Notes: a model not told the origin generated them from the sequence alone. Numbered from the stretch's first letter, positions 46,083 to 55,158 are shown. The stretch: DNA of 64,000 nt from Pyramidobacter piscolens W5455 (GCF_000177335.1 NZ_ADFP01000071.1:1-64000), one strand, 5' to 3'. Made by a program: numbers and translations.

Positions 46083-46910
46083 TTGTCCGTAGGCGTGCTG
46101 AAATTTTTCAGATGGCAGGATGTCATCGATATAGCACTGGTAACCTATATTATTTATAAGACGCTCAGTCTTCTGGTCGGGACACGGGCGATACAGCTGG
46201 TCAAGGGCCTTTTCCTGCTTGTTGTTCTCTCTTTTGCCGCGCGCTGGCTCAATCTGGATACTTTTTCATGGATCTTGACCCAAGGATTCAGCGCGCTGCT
46301 CATCATCGTGCCGATCATTTTTCAGCCCGAACTGCGTCGCATCCTCGAAGAGCTTGGCCGCGGCAGCATGTGGCGGCGGAGCAAAGCGTTGAAACGGGCT
46401 GAAGTCGTCGCCGACGAAGTCTCGAAGGCGCTGATGTATTGCTGCGCGCATAAAATCGGCGCGCTGATCGTCCTGCAGAGGGGGACGGGGCTGAAGGATT
46501 ACTGGCGGAACGCCGTGCTCCTCAACGCGGATATCACTCAAGAGCTGATCATCGCCATTTTCTGGCCGAACAACCCGCTTCATGACGGGGCCACGATCAT
46601 CGACACGGAGCAGATCATTTCCGCCGGATGCTATCTGCCTCTCACGGAAGATGCGGATCTGTCCCGCTGGCTGGGAACGCGGCATCGCGCCGCGATCGGC
46701 GTGACCGAAGTCTCCGACGCGGTGTCGTTGATCGTTTCCGAGGAACGCGGCGAGATCTCGCTGGCGATCGGCGGAAGAATCTCGAGAAATTTGAAAGAGT
46801 CACAGCTGAAAAAATATCTTGTCCACTATTTTTCCGGGCAGGATCAGGAGCAGCAGGGCGTTCTGGAAAGTCTCAAGGAAGAGCTGCGCTCTTTTGGCGG
46901 CAACGATTAG
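46083..46910 (+). CDS. cdaA: Diadenylate cyclase CdaA (c-di-AMP synthase)
   Basis: The 275-residue membrane enzyme makes c-di-AMP from two ATP. Three N-terminal membrane segments (about 10-95) precede a DAC domain with the two signature motifs DGATII (residue about 165) and RHRAAIGV (about 200). I chose TTG 46083, 8 nt after the GGAG site; the GTG at 46074 overlaps that site. It is followed after 10 nt by cdaR and then glmM, the conserved c-di-AMP/cell-wall module. Confidence 0.95.
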   Translation: MSVGVLKFFRWQDVIDIALVTYIIYKTLSLLVGTRAIQLVKGLFLLVVLSFAARWLNLDTFSWILTQGFSALLIIVPIIFQPELRRILEELGRGSMWRRSKALKRAEVVADEVSKALMYCCAHKIGALIVLQRGTGLKDYWRNAVLLNADITQELIIAIFWPNNPLHDGATIIDTEQIISAGCYLPLTEDADLSRWLGTRHRAAIGVTEVSDAVSLIVSEERGEISLAIGGRISRNLKESQLKKYLVHYFSGQDQEQQGVLESLKEELRSFGGND

Positions 46911-46920
46911 GTGATTGGCG

Positions 46921-48138
46921 ATGAAAAAGAATCAGCCTGCCCGTCTTGACGATTGGCTTTCTTCCAGAAGTTTCTTGGTTGTTGTTTCGTTGATCCTCTC
47001 GTTTGTTTTGTGGTTCTACGTCGTCGGCAATCGCAACGAGGAAATTGCCAAGACGTATGAAGTGCGCCTCGATTTTTTGAACCCCCCCGCGGACCTCGCA
47101 CTTTTCCCTTCCGTAAGGACGGTTGTCGTCACGTTGAACGGCGAGCGTCGGGCGATGAACGTCCTGCAAAACTCCCAGCTCACCTCCGAAGTCGATCTGA
47201 AAGATCTGAGCGCCGGGCGTCATACCGTGCCCATTCATTTCAAAGCGCCGTCTCGCATGAACGTGGCGCAGATCGTTCCCAAGGACGTCGAAATCGAGCT
47301 GGCGCGCATGATCGACAAGGAGCTCAAGGTCAAGATCCTGCCTCCGGAGAACATGCCGGAAGGATACGTCATGGACGGCGCCGCAGCGGATCCGGACGTG
47401 GTGGTGGCTCACGGGCGCGAAGATCAGCTTTCCTCGATTTACGAAATTTCCGTGCGGCCGACTCTGGAGGAACTTTTCCGAGGCGGCGCCTGGCGCATTC
47501 CGCTCAGATCCCCCAGCGGGGTGGAACTGGATTTCTCGCCTGCCGACGTGACCGTGTCCGCAACCTACTATCAGGGAATACCGCGCAAGGAACTTCCCGT
47601 GGAAGTGAGAACTCGCGGCACTCTGCCGCCGAGCCTTCGCCTCCTTTCCGCAAAGGTGGTCCCCGAGACCATTCTTGTCGAAGGACGGGCGGAAGCTTTC
47701 GATCAGGTCGCCAAGCTTTATACGGAGCCGATCAACCTGGCGCGCCTTTCCAAGAGCGCTTCCATACAGACGAAAATTGCGGAGGTTCCCGCCGGCCTGT
47801 CGCTGCTTTCTTCTCCGGCCGTGACCGTGAACGTGGAAGTGAAAACGCTGAACGACACCCGCGACTACGAAGAGATTCCCATTGCGGTGACGGGCGCGTC
47901 CGCCGATGTGCGCTGGGCCGTCGAACCGGCGACGGTGACCGTGTATGTCGAGGGGACCGCCAATGTTTTGCAGGACTTGACGCTGAAAGATCTTGAACTG
48001 ACGGCTTTCGTCGACGTTTCCAATATTGTCGCTCCGTCGATGCGCCTGCCGGTCCATCTGAAACGAAAAGAAATCGCCGGAGTCGAATCGGTCGGCGTTG
48101 AACCGTTGACCGTAAAGGTGACGCGGCAGTCTCAATAA
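46921..48138 (+). CDS. cdaR: YbbR-domain CdaA regulator (CdaR)
   Basis: The 405-residue protein has one N-terminal membrane anchor (about residues 15-38, SFLVVVSLILSFVLWFYVV) and an extracytoplasmic region of about four YbbR repeats, each with a VxVxV strand pair ending in LP or IP (such as REVPAGL-like EVPAGLSLLSS). In Firmicutes it binds CdaA and tunes cyclase activity. ATG 46921 has AGGTGA about 7 nt upstream. Confidence 0.9.
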   Translation: MKKNQPARLDDWLSSRSFLVVVSLILSFVLWFYVVGNRNEEIAKTYEVRLDFLNPPADLALFPSVRTVVVTLNGERRAMNVLQNSQLTSEVDLKDLSAGRHTVPIHFKAPSRMNVAQIVPKDVEIELARMIDKELKVKILPPENMPEGYVMDGAAADPDVVVAHGREDQLSSIYEISVRPTLEELFRGGAWRIPLRSPSGVELDFSPADVTVSATYYQGIPRKELPVEVRTRGTLPPSLRLLSAKVVPETILVEGRAEAFDQVAKLYTEPINLARLSKSASIQTKIAEVPAGLSLLSSPAVTVNVEVKTLNDTRDYEEIPIAVTGASADVRWAVEPATVTVYVEGTANVLQDLTLKDLELTAFVDVSNIVAPSMRLPVHLKRKEIAGVESVGVEPLTVKVTRQSQ

Positions 48139-48162
48139 TCTGCTCTCAGGGAGGAGAAACGA

Positions 48163-49533
48163 ATGGATGTTAAAAGCACGCCGGCGCCGCGTTGTCGCTG
48201 TCTGTTCGGCACCGATGGAGTGCGCGACATCGCCAACAGGGGATCTATGACTCCGGAGATGGCGCTTCGTCTGGGAAGGGCGTATGTCCTGTTTTTGATT
48301 CAGCGCGGCACGCCGCGCCCCAAGATCGTGGTCGGGCGCGATACGCGGCGTTCGGGCAAAATGCTGGAATCGGCGCTTGTCGCGGGAATGATGTCCGCGG
48401 GAGCCGAGGTTATTTTGCTGGGCGTGATCCCGACTCCGGCCGTAAGCTACGGAGTTCTTTTCTTCAAAGCGCAGGGCGGAGCGATCATCAGCGCTTCCCA
48501 TAATCCGCCGGAATACAACGGCATCAAATTTCTCAGCGGCGCGGGACAAAAGCTGCGCGACAGCGAAGAGCTGGAGATCGAGGATTATCTCGGGGACGAC
48601 CTGATCGACGACTGGCGGCCTTCCGGAGCTTCCATCGGCGAGATGGTTTCGGAGGAGGGTTTTGCGATCATGTACGCCGACCGCGTGCTCCAGATCCTCG
48701 ACAGCGATCGCCTTTCCGGCATGAAGATCGTTTTCGACTGCGCCAACGGCGCCGCTTCGACCGTCGTCCCATTGATCGCGCAAAAGCTTGAGTGCGAGAG
48801 CGTGCTGATCGGCGCCGAGCCCGACGGACTGAACATCAACGAGAAAAGCGGCGTCATGCATTTGGAGGCTTTGACCGAGGCGGTGCGGGCAAATGACGCC
48901 GATATCGGCATCGCTTATGACGGAGACGCCGATCGCGTCCTGTTGGTCGACCGGCAGGGCAAGGTCATCGACGGCGACATCGTGCTTTGGGTTCTGGCGC
49001 GCTGGCTGCAGCGGGAAGGCATTCTCGGCAGTGGCGTCGTCGCGACGGTGATGAGCAACGGCATTCTGGAAAATCATCTGCGCAAGGAAGGAATTCAGGT
49101 TTTCCGCTGTGCCGTGGGCGACCGATACGTTCTTGACATGATGAAAAGCACGGCTTCCGGACTGGGCGGCGAACAATCCGGGCACGTGATCATCGACCAT
49201 TACGTCAGAACCGGCGACGGGCTCTGCACGGGCTTCGCCTTCCTGCGCGCATGCCGCGAGTTGGGGGAAGTGCCTGAAACTCTGGTGGACCGTTTCGATC
49301 CGTTCCCGCAGGAACTGACGAATATCACTGTCTCGGATCGGGATAAGGTTATGCAGGACGCGGAATTGAGAAATGCCATCGAACAGACGAATCGCGAATT
49401 GGGGACGACCGGGCGCGTGTTTTTGCGTTCTTCGGGGACGGAACCGCTGATCCGTCTGCTGGTGGAATGCAAGGACCGCGATACGCTCGCGTCGCTGTCG
49501 AAGAAGTTCGGCGCGATGATTCGCGCTCTTTAG
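48163..49533 (+). CDS. glmM: Phosphoglucosamine mutase (GlmM)
   Basis: The 456-residue enzyme converts glucosamine-6-phosphate to glucosamine-1-phosphate for UDP-GlcNAc. It has LFGTDGVRDIAN, the phosphoserine loop ISASHNPPEYNGIK, the Mg motif YDGDADRVLLVD, GGEQSGHVI and the phosphate-binding RSSGTEPLIRLLVE. It lies 24 nt after cdaR, with a GGGAGGAG site. In several bacteria GlmM also binds and inhibits CdaA. Confidence 0.97.
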   Translation: MDVKSTPAPRCRCLFGTDGVRDIANRGSMTPEMALRLGRAYVLFLIQRGTPRPKIVVGRDTRRSGKMLESALVAGMMSAGAEVILLGVIPTPAVSYGVLFFKAQGGAIISASHNPPEYNGIKFLSGAGQKLRDSEELEIEDYLGDDLIDDWRPSGASIGEMVSEEGFAIMYADRVLQILDSDRLSGMKIVFDCANGAASTVVPLIAQKLECESVLIGAEPDGLNINEKSGVMHLEALTEAVRANDADIGIAYDGDADRVLLVDRQGKVIDGDIVLWVLARWLQREGILGSGVVATVMSNGILENHLRKEGIQVFRCAVGDRYVLDMMKSTASGLGGEQSGHVIIDHYVRTGDGLCTGFAFLRACRELGEVPETLVDRFDPFPQELTNITVSDRDKVMQDAELRNAIEQTNRELGTTGRVFLRSSGTEPLIRLLVECKDRDTLASLSKKFGAMIRAL

Positions 49534-49552
49534 AGCCCGCCGCGCTTGTCGC

Positions 49553-49594
49553 ACGGGGAGGATTGGACCGTACGGTTCAATCCTCCCCGTTTTT
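49553..49594 (+). terminator. Intrinsic terminator after glmM
   Basis: The 13-bp perfect stem ACGGGGAGGATTG / CAATCCTCCCCGT, with further pairing across the loop, is followed by TTTT. It separates glmM from the glmS ribozyme unit. Confidence 0.9.
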
Positions 49595-49633
49595 GTGATA
49601 ATATAAACGCCGGGAGGAAACGAACGAACGGAA

Positions 49634-49793
49634 GCGCCAGGACTGAACCGCTTCTCACTCCGCGGCGACAGTCGACGAGGACGAAAGTGATCGAACCATT
49701 CGGCGGATGCTTTCGTGGCGGGCGAAGGGGAGCCATGAACCTCCGTCACAAAACCCCGGGGCGACCCGGGAACAAACGGCGGAGGCCCTTCAA
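49634..49793 (+). ncRNA. glmS self-cleaving ribozyme (glucosamine-6-phosphate responsive)
   Basis: Conserved blocks appear in order: GCGCCAGGACT at the start (self-cleavage expected between A49633 and G49634), CAGTCGACGAGG, GATCGAACCATTCGGCGGATG, and a P2.1-type pair ACGAAAG/CTTTCGT. A P3/P4 part with CCTCCGT pairing to ACGGCGGAGG closes it. It lies directly before glmS. In this known class, glucosamine-6-phosphate activates cleavage, which lowers glmS mRNA. The 3' boundary is approximate. Confidence 0.93.
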
Positions 49794-49813
49794 TGCTGAG
49801 GAGGTTGCTCAGT

Positions 49814-51637
49814 ATGTGTGGAATTGTTGGTTATGTCGGCGCCAAGAATGCCTGCGAGATTGTCGTTCGAGGGCTGGAGCGCCTTGAATATCGCGGGTAC
49901 GACTCTGCGGGAGTAGCCGTCTGCGAGAAGGGCGCCTTCAGGACGGTCAAAACCGTGGGCAAGGTGGCGAAGCTGAAAGAACTTGTCGGAGCGGGCGGCC
50001 TGAGCGGAAACATCGGCATCGGGCACACTCGCTGGGCCACTCACGGCGGCGTGACGACGGCGAACGCCCATCCTCACACCGATGAGAAGCATACGGTGGT
50101 TCTCGTCCACAATGGGATCATCGAAAACTACAAGGAACTCCGCGACGAACTCGTCGCTCGGAACGTGCACTTCAGCTCGGAGACGGATACGGAAGTTGCG
50201 GCGCAGCTTCTTGCCCGGCTCTATGACGGAGAACCTGTCAAAGCCCTGTGCCGGCTCTTCAAGAAGTGCCGCGGAGCGTTTGCCTTTGTGCTTGTTTTCG
50301 GCGATCGACCGGATGAACTCTACTGCGTGAGGAAAGGCGCGCCGCTGGTCGTCGCTCTGGGAGACGGCGAAGCGTATTGCGCGTCGGACGTCCCGGCAAT
50401 CGTCGAGCATGCGGACAAAGTGATCTTTTTGAACGAAGGCGAGATCTGTCGTCTGAGCACATCGGGCGCCGAGTTCTGGGATCTTGACGGCGTTGCGCAC
50501 CAGCGCCGCACTGTTTCCGTGGAAGTGGACGCGGCGATGATCGACAAAGCCGGCTACCCGCATTTCATGTTGAAAGAAATCAACGAGCAGGGCTCCGTCC
50601 TGCGTCGCGCGCTTTTTGGCCGTACCGCAAGCGACCTGATCGATCTCGGCGGCGAGTGGGGGATCGCGCCTGAAAAGGCCAAGACGTTCAAGCGAATGGA
50701 TCTCGTTGCCTGCGGCACGTCCTTCTATGCCGCAACCGTCGCGCAGCGAGTGTTGGAGAAATATCTGAAGATCGACATTCGCGTCGACATCGCTTCCGAA
50801 TACCGATATCGACCGCTCAGAGCCGACGGGGATACCATGGCGGTTTTCGTATCCCAGTCGGGAGAGACCCTTGACACGCTCGAGGCGCTTCGGCATGTAA
50901 AGGGAGCGGGGGCTTACACCGTCGCCGTGACGAACGCCCCCAATTCATCGATTGCGCGTGAAGTGGACGACGTGATCCGCCTGAACGCCGGCATCGAAAT
51001 CGGCGTGGCGGCGACGAAAACGTTCACGGCGCAGATGGCGGTGCTGATTTTGGCCGGGCTGTACCTGGCCAAGCTCCGCGGCGAACTGTCCGCCGCGGAC
51101 GAAAAACGCCTCGCTGGAGCGATGCAGGATTTGCCGTACAAGGTGGAGCAGACGCTGCTTCTGAAAAACTCCGTCAAAGCGCTGGCCCGCAAATTCGGCG
51201 CGGCGCGGGATTTTCTGTTTTTGGGGCGGGGCGTTTCCTATCCGGTGGCCATGGAAGGCGCTCTGAAGCTGAAAGAGATCTCCTACGTCCATGCGGAGGC
51301 ATATGCCGCCGGAGAAATGAAACACGGCCCGATCGCCTTGCTCGACGAGAAACTTCCCGTCGTAGTGATTGCGCCCGCAGACGATCTGTTGGAAAAAATT
51401 CTTGCCAACGTGGAGGAAACTCGCGCCAGAAAAGCGCCGGTAATCATTGTCACCACGGAAAACGTTCCCGACGTGAACGACGCGGCGGGAACGATCAAGG
51501 TACCGATGACCGAAGCCGAGTTAACGCCTTTCCTGACGGTCCTGCCGCTGCAGATATTCGCTTACGAGTCCGCGCTGCTGCGCGGTTGCGATATCGATCA
51601 GCCGCGAAATCTGGCAAAGAGCGTCACCGTCGAATGA
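49814..51637 (+). CDS. glmS: Glutamine-fructose-6-phosphate aminotransferase (GlmS)
   Basis: The 607-residue enzyme makes glucosamine-6-phosphate from fructose-6-phosphate and glutamine. The N-terminal class II amidotransferase starts MCGIVGYVG with Cys2 as nucleophile, then IGHTRWATHG and HNGIIENY; two SIS domains follow (FVSQSGETLDTL, LGRGVSYPVAMEGALKLKEISY) ending in DQPRNLAKSVTVE. ATG 49814 lies about 10 nt after GAGGAGG, just past the ribozyme. A strong terminator follows. Confidence 0.97.
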   Translation: MCGIVGYVGAKNACEIVVRGLERLEYRGYDSAGVAVCEKGAFRTVKTVGKVAKLKELVGAGGLSGNIGIGHTRWATHGGVTTANAHPHTDEKHTVVLVHNGIIENYKELRDELVARNVHFSSETDTEVAAQLLARLYDGEPVKALCRLFKKCRGAFAFVLVFGDRPDELYCVRKGAPLVVALGDGEAYCASDVPAIVEHADKVIFLNEGEICRLSTSGAEFWDLDGVAHQRRTVSVEVDAAMIDKAGYPHFMLKEINEQGSVLRRALFGRTASDLIDLGGEWGIAPEKAKTFKRMDLVACGTSFYAATVAQRVLEKYLKIDIRVDIASEYRYRPLRADGDTMAVFVSQSGETLDTLEALRHVKGAGAYTVAVTNAPNSSIAREVDDVIRLNAGIEIGVAATKTFTAQMAVLILAGLYLAKLRGELSAADEKRLAGAMQDLPYKVEQTLLLKNSVKALARKFGAARDFLFLGRGVSYPVAMEGALKLKEISYVHAEAYAAGEMKHGPIALLDEKLPVVVIAPADDLLEKILANVEETRARKAPVIIVTTENVPDVNDAAGTIKVPMTEAELTPFLTVLPLQIFAYESALLRGCDIDQPRNLAKSVTVE

Positions 51638-51650
51638 AATAATTAAAAAA

Positions 51651-51688
51651 GAACGTTCGGAATGGTTCGGTTCCGAACGTTCTTTTTT
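51651..51688 (+). terminator. Intrinsic terminator after glmS
   Basis: A 12-bp stem GAACGTTCGGAA / TTCCGAACGTTC with an 8-nt loop is flanked by A6 and T6. Confidence 0.95.
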
Positions 51689-51775
51689 GCGGAAGTGGCG
51701 GATCGGAAAGCGGTTTGCGCGCGCTTCCTCTTTTTTGTACAATAAACGCAGTCTTCGGGAAAGGATGAACGCACC

Positions 51776-52177
51776 ATGAGAAAAAGCGTGTTCCTGATGG
51801 CCGTCGCGGGCATCTTCATGGGCTTCGGCTGGCGCGCCGACCACGCCATGAAAATGCGGAAAATGGAAAACGTCGAAACGGTCACGGCGCGATACGTGGC
51901 GGAGCGCGCCGGACGAAAAGATTTTTTCGTCGTGGATCTGCGTGGCGCGCCCTCGCCGGAACGGACGCCGGCCGCTTTCGAAGTCTTTCTGACGCCGGCT
52001 CAGCTCGAAGGAGCCGACGCCGCCGCGCGGCTGGAAGCGGCGGGGATCACCTCCGACGCCGAGATCGTGCTGATCGGCGATTCGCAGGAACAGACGGGCG
52101 CCGCGGCGAAACGGCTTCTGACGCTGCTGAACTGGAACTCGCTGGTCGTGAAACGGCTGGATCCTTCCGCAGCCTGA
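51776..52177 (+). CDS. Rhodanese-fold-like envelope protein lacking the catalytic cysteine
   Basis: The 133-residue protein has a short hydrophobic N-terminal segment (MRKSVFLMAVAGIFMGFGW), either a signal peptide or an anchor. The rest resembles one rhodanese domain: YVAERAGRKDFFVVDLRGA, then AEIVLIGDSQEQTGAAAKRLL where active rhodaneses have a Cys-containing loop. No Cys is present anywhere, so sulfur transfer is not expected. The family assignment is by pattern only. It is a single-gene unit between terminators. ATG 51776 follows GGGAAAGGATGAACGCACC. Confidence 0.55.
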   Translation: MRKSVFLMAVAGIFMGFGWRADHAMKMRKMENVETVTARYVAERAGRKDFFVVDLRGAPSPERTPAAFEVFLTPAQLEGADAAARLEAAGITSDAEIVLIGDSQEQTGAAAKRLLTLLNWNSLVVKRLDPSAA

Positions 52178-52214
52178 AACGGCCCGATGGATAAAAATGA
52201 AGAGGAAAAAAGAC

Positions 52215-52261
52215 AAAAGGCCGTTCGCGCCGGGAAATTTCCCCGGCGCGAACGGCCTTTT
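52215..52261. terminator. Bidirectional terminator, 20-bp stem
   Basis: A perfect 20-bp stem (AAAAGGCCGTTCGCGCCGGG with its complement, 52215-52234 and 52242-52261) ends in A4/T4. It serves the converging rhodanese-like and chromate-transporter genes. Confidence 0.92.
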
Positions 52262-52322
52262 CAGCGGGACGTTTTTAAGCGCGCGTCACGTGTCTCTCAA
52301 GCGAGAGCAGTTTTTCGAAAGA

Positions 52323-52889
52323 TTACGCCGCGGCGAGCGACGCCATGCCGAGGGCGTAGAGGACGACGGCCAGCAGCGCCATGCCGAACAGCAAGATCTG
52401 AGGGTACTTGCGCAGGAACGGGACGGCGAAATAGAACGCGGCGCTCAATCCCGCAAAGGCCCAGAGCTCGCGGCGATGGAGCACGGGCAGCGCCACCGTC
52501 CACAGCGCCACGGCCAGCAGCCCCACCACGACGGGGCGCATGGCGACGCGGATGCGGTCGACCCAAAGGCGCGCCGCGCCGGAAGCGTTCTCGAAAATCC
52601 ACACCAGCGCCATCACCACCAGCAGCGGCGCGACGACAACGGCCACTGTGCCGGTAATGGAGCCGGCGAGCCCGGCGAAGCGGTAGCCCAGCAGCGTGGC
52701 CGAATTGAGAATGATGGGACCGGGCGTCATCTGCGCAAGCGCGACGGTCTCGCTGAACACGCCGGCCGTCAGCCAGGCCTTTTCGGTGACGAAGACTTCA
52801 TAGAGGAACGGCAGCGACGCCAGGCCGCCGCCGAAGGTGAGCAGACTGACCTTGGCGAAGATGAAAAACAGGGCAATCAGATCCGTCAT
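52323..52889 (-). CDS. Chromate transporter family protein, second half (ChrA-like)
   Basis: This 188-residue membrane protein is one of two single-domain ChrA-like proteins in tandem. It starts MTDLIALFFIFAKVSLLTFGGG and has the family LASLPFLYEVFV and ALAQMTPGPIILNSATLLGY. In the two-gene (short-chain) form the products act together. Physiological substrates of such pairs in anaerobes are unclear. ATG 52889 overlaps the upstream partner by 4 nt. Confidence 0.88.
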   Translation of the reverse strand: MTDLIALFFIFAKVSLLTFGGGLASLPFLYEVFVTEKAWLTAGVFSETVALAQMTPGPIILNSATLLGYRFAGLAGSITGTVAVVVAPLLVVMALVWIFENASGAARLWVDRIRVAMRPVVVGLLAVALWTVALPVLHRRELWAFAGLSAAFYFAVPFLRKYPQILLFGMALLAVVLYALGMASLAAA

Positions 52890-53473
52890 GCCCTTTTCCC
52901 TTCCTTCTCGAGAAGCAGGTTGACGATCAGCGCCACGATCGTGCCGCCGATCAGTCCCCACACCGCGGAGACCTTGAAGATCAGCACCGCCGCGGCGACC
53001 AGCAGGCAGATCGCGGCATCCTTAACGCTGACGAGAGCGTTTTTCTTGCCCAGCTTCCAGACGATGGCGCCGAGCACGACCACCAGGCCGGCCGTGGCGC
53101 CGCTGAAGAACGCGGAAATGTAGCCCGAGCCCATGTGCGCCAGCAGCCAGCTGGAAAGCACAAGAATGGCGATGAAGGGCGGCAGCGCCATGCCGAACAC
53201 GGCCGCCGCCGCGCCGGCCGGGCCGCCGAGCGCCAGCCCCGCCTGATAGGACATGCTGATGCCCATCGCGCCGGGAGCCGCCAGCGAAAGCGCCAGCATG
53301 TCGGCCGTTTTTTCTTCGGGAACCAGCCCCGTGCGGTTCACCGCTTCCTGGATCAGGCCGATGAGCACGGCGCCGCCGCCGAGCGTGAAGGCGCTGATCT
53401 TGAAGATCATCATGAAGATCGAAAAAAGCCCGAGCTCCTTTTTTTCTGCCTGTTCTTCTATCTGTGATTCCAC
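52886..53473 (-). CDS. Chromate transporter family protein, first half (ChrA-like)
   Basis: The 195-residue membrane protein has the ChrA domain pattern: FKISAFTLGGGAVLIGLIQEA, LALSLAAPGAMGISMSYQAG and several hydrophobic helices. It pairs with the following homologous gene through an ATGA overlap. The first 15 residues (MESQIEEQAEKKELG) are charged and cytoplasmic. The promoter should lie in 53474-53600. Confidence 0.88.
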   Translation of the reverse strand: MESQIEEQAEKKELGLFSIFMMIFKISAFTLGGGAVLIGLIQEAVNRTGLVPEEKTADMLALSLAAPGAMGISMSYQAGLALGGPAGAAAAVFGMALPPFIAILVLSSWLLAHMGSGYISAFFSGATAGLVVVLGAIVWKLGKKNALVSVKDAAICLLVAAAVLIFKVSAVWGLIGGTIVALIVNLLLEKEGKRA

Positions 53474-53763
53474 TGGAGGATGCCTCTTTTCTCGAAGTTG
53501 AAAACGCCGCTGAAAAGACGGCGAATTCGTACGGTCTGAACGGTAGCAGAATTGTCGCGCCCTGTCAATGAAAATGTTTTTCGTGTTTCGCGATACAAAA
53601 TTGAGGATCTGTACCGACGAAAGGGTATCGGTTGGATTATGTAATTAAGATGGCGTTGCGAAATGCCCCCGCATCGGTTAAAATTTAACACTAGCCATTA
53701 AAACCAAGTCATAAAATTTGTGCGGCGGAAACGTTGGATCACAATAGAGGAGGAACTGAGTGC

Positions 53764-54801
53764 ATGAACAGAGGTATGTCAGTCAGAGGCATTTCCTGGT
53801 GCCTGCCGGAGCGATTCGAGACCAACGAGGATCTGGTCAGGGAATTTGGCACGTGGACGCCCGAAAAAATTTACAAGAAAACCGGCATCGTCAGACGTCA
53901 TATCGCGGACGTCGACAAGCCCGTGTCCCATTATCTGGCCATGGCGGGCGAGAAGTTCTTTGCCGAACGCCCGGCAGTTTCCCGCGACAGCATCGACATG
54001 CTGGTGGTCTGCTGCGAGGCCCGCGACTACATCGCGCCCGCCACTGCGTGCGTGGTCCATCACAAGCTGGGGTTGCGGAAAAGCTGCGGCGCCGTGGACT
54101 ACGAACTGGGCTGTTCCGGTTACGTGTACGGGCTCTCCATCGCCAAGGGCTACATCGCTGCCGGAATCGCCGACCGCGTGCTGCTGATCACCGGCGACGA
54201 AGTGACGCGCTATGTCAACAAACACGACAAGGCGATCCGCACCATTTTCGGCGACGGCTATACGGCCACGCTCCTTGAGGCGAGCGAGCGCGACCGCGTC
54301 ACCGGCTTCGACCTCGGCACCGATGGCTCGGGGCTTCGCGATATCATCATCGAAGCGGGGGAGACGGCGCTGCCCCGTTCGGAAAGCACGGCCGTGGAGC
54401 GGGTGAACCGCTTCGGCAACGTGCACAGCCAGGAGAATGTGGTCATGGACGGCCGCCAGGTGCTCGAGTTCTCCTTGAGAGAAGTTCCCGGTTCGGTGCA
54501 GCGTTGCCTGGAACGCGCCGGCGTCGGAAAAGAGGAGCTTGACCTGATCGTTTTTCATCAGGCGTCCCGGCTTCTGCTGGAGCAGGTGCGAGACGAAATG
54601 CGTTTCCCCGAGGACAAGTTTGTGATCAGCCTTGAAGACAAAGGCAACACGGTCTCTTCGACGATCCCGATCGCGCTGGGCGAATGCGCGGAACAAGGGC
54701 GGCTGAAAGCGGGCATGAAGGTCCTGTTGTCCGGCTTCGGCGTGGGCTTGTCGTGGGGGACGGTGTTGGTGGAGTGGGGGACGGACGACGGCGCAGAATA
54801 G
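53764..54801 (+). CDS. 3-oxoacyl-ACP synthase III family protein (FabH-like)
   Basis: The 345-residue thiolase-fold enzyme has the KAS III triad: Cys in YELGCSGYVYGLSIAKGY, His in VFHQASRLLLEQV and Asn in KGNTVSSTIPIALGE. It would condense an acyl-CoA with malonyl-ACP or a similar acceptor. It is alone, not in a fab cluster, and its N-terminus (SVRGISWCLPERFETNEDL) differs from housekeeping FabH, so a specialised role is possible. ATG 53764 lies 10 nt after GAGGAGG. The gap 53474-53763 holds no gene that I can see. Confidence 0.87.
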   Translation: MNRGMSVRGISWCLPERFETNEDLVREFGTWTPEKIYKKTGIVRRHIADVDKPVSHYLAMAGEKFFAERPAVSRDSIDMLVVCCEARDYIAPATACVVHHKLGLRKSCGAVDYELGCSGYVYGLSIAKGYIAAGIADRVLLITGDEVTRYVNKHDKAIRTIFGDGYTATLLEASERDRVTGFDLGTDGSGLRDIIIEAGETALPRSESTAVERVNRFGNVHSQENVVMDGRQVLEFSLREVPGSVQRCLERAGVGKEELDLIVFHQASRLLLEQVRDEMRFPEDKFVISLEDKGNTVSSTIPIALGECAEQGRLKAGMKVLLSGFGVGLSWGTVLVEWGTDDGAE

Positions 54802-54876
54802 CCGGCGAGAATTGCCGAGGCGGAGCGACAGCGCGGACTTCTCGCGTTTTAATTCGCGGCGTCGCCGCTTGTGACG

Positions 54877-54916
54877 AAAAGACAGCGTCCCGTTTTTCCG
54901 GGATGGCTGTCTTTTT
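54877..54916 (+). terminator. Intrinsic terminator after the KAS III gene
   Basis: AAAAGACAGC pairs with GCTGTCTTTT around an inner TCCCG/CGGGA stem, followed by T residues. The rest of 54802-55043 holds no recognisable gene. Confidence 0.85.
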
Positions 54917-55043
54917 CGTTTGCGAGGGCGCGACGCAGCGCGAGAATGCCGAAACGGCAGCGCCAGCTGCGCAGCTTTTATCGGCGCTTGAAAAATTGTG
55001 AAACTTTTCCGCTGGCGTTTAACTTCTCTTAGCCTTTTTTGTC

Positions 55044-55072
55044 TTGACGCTGAGCTCTTTTTCCGCTATTCT
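55044..55072 (+). promoter_or_regulatory. Sigma-70-type promoter of the decarboxylase subunit genes
   Basis: TTGACG (55044-55049), a 17-nt spacer and TATTCT (55067-55072) lie about 85 nt upstream of the small OadG-like gene. Confidence 0.65.
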
Positions 55073-55158
55073 TATTCGCATCGCGTCTATGATGAAGTTT
55101 TTTAATAGCTTGTATTTATTGGTATTCGATAGTTTTTTCTTGGGCGGAGGTGAACGGA

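Noticed and set aside
46873-49749. 958-codon minus-strand open frame opposite cdaR and glmM
   Set aside because: It is the mirror of the real plus-strand genes in GC-rich DNA. It has Arg/His/Gln-rich composition, no domain I recognise and no ribosome-binding site.
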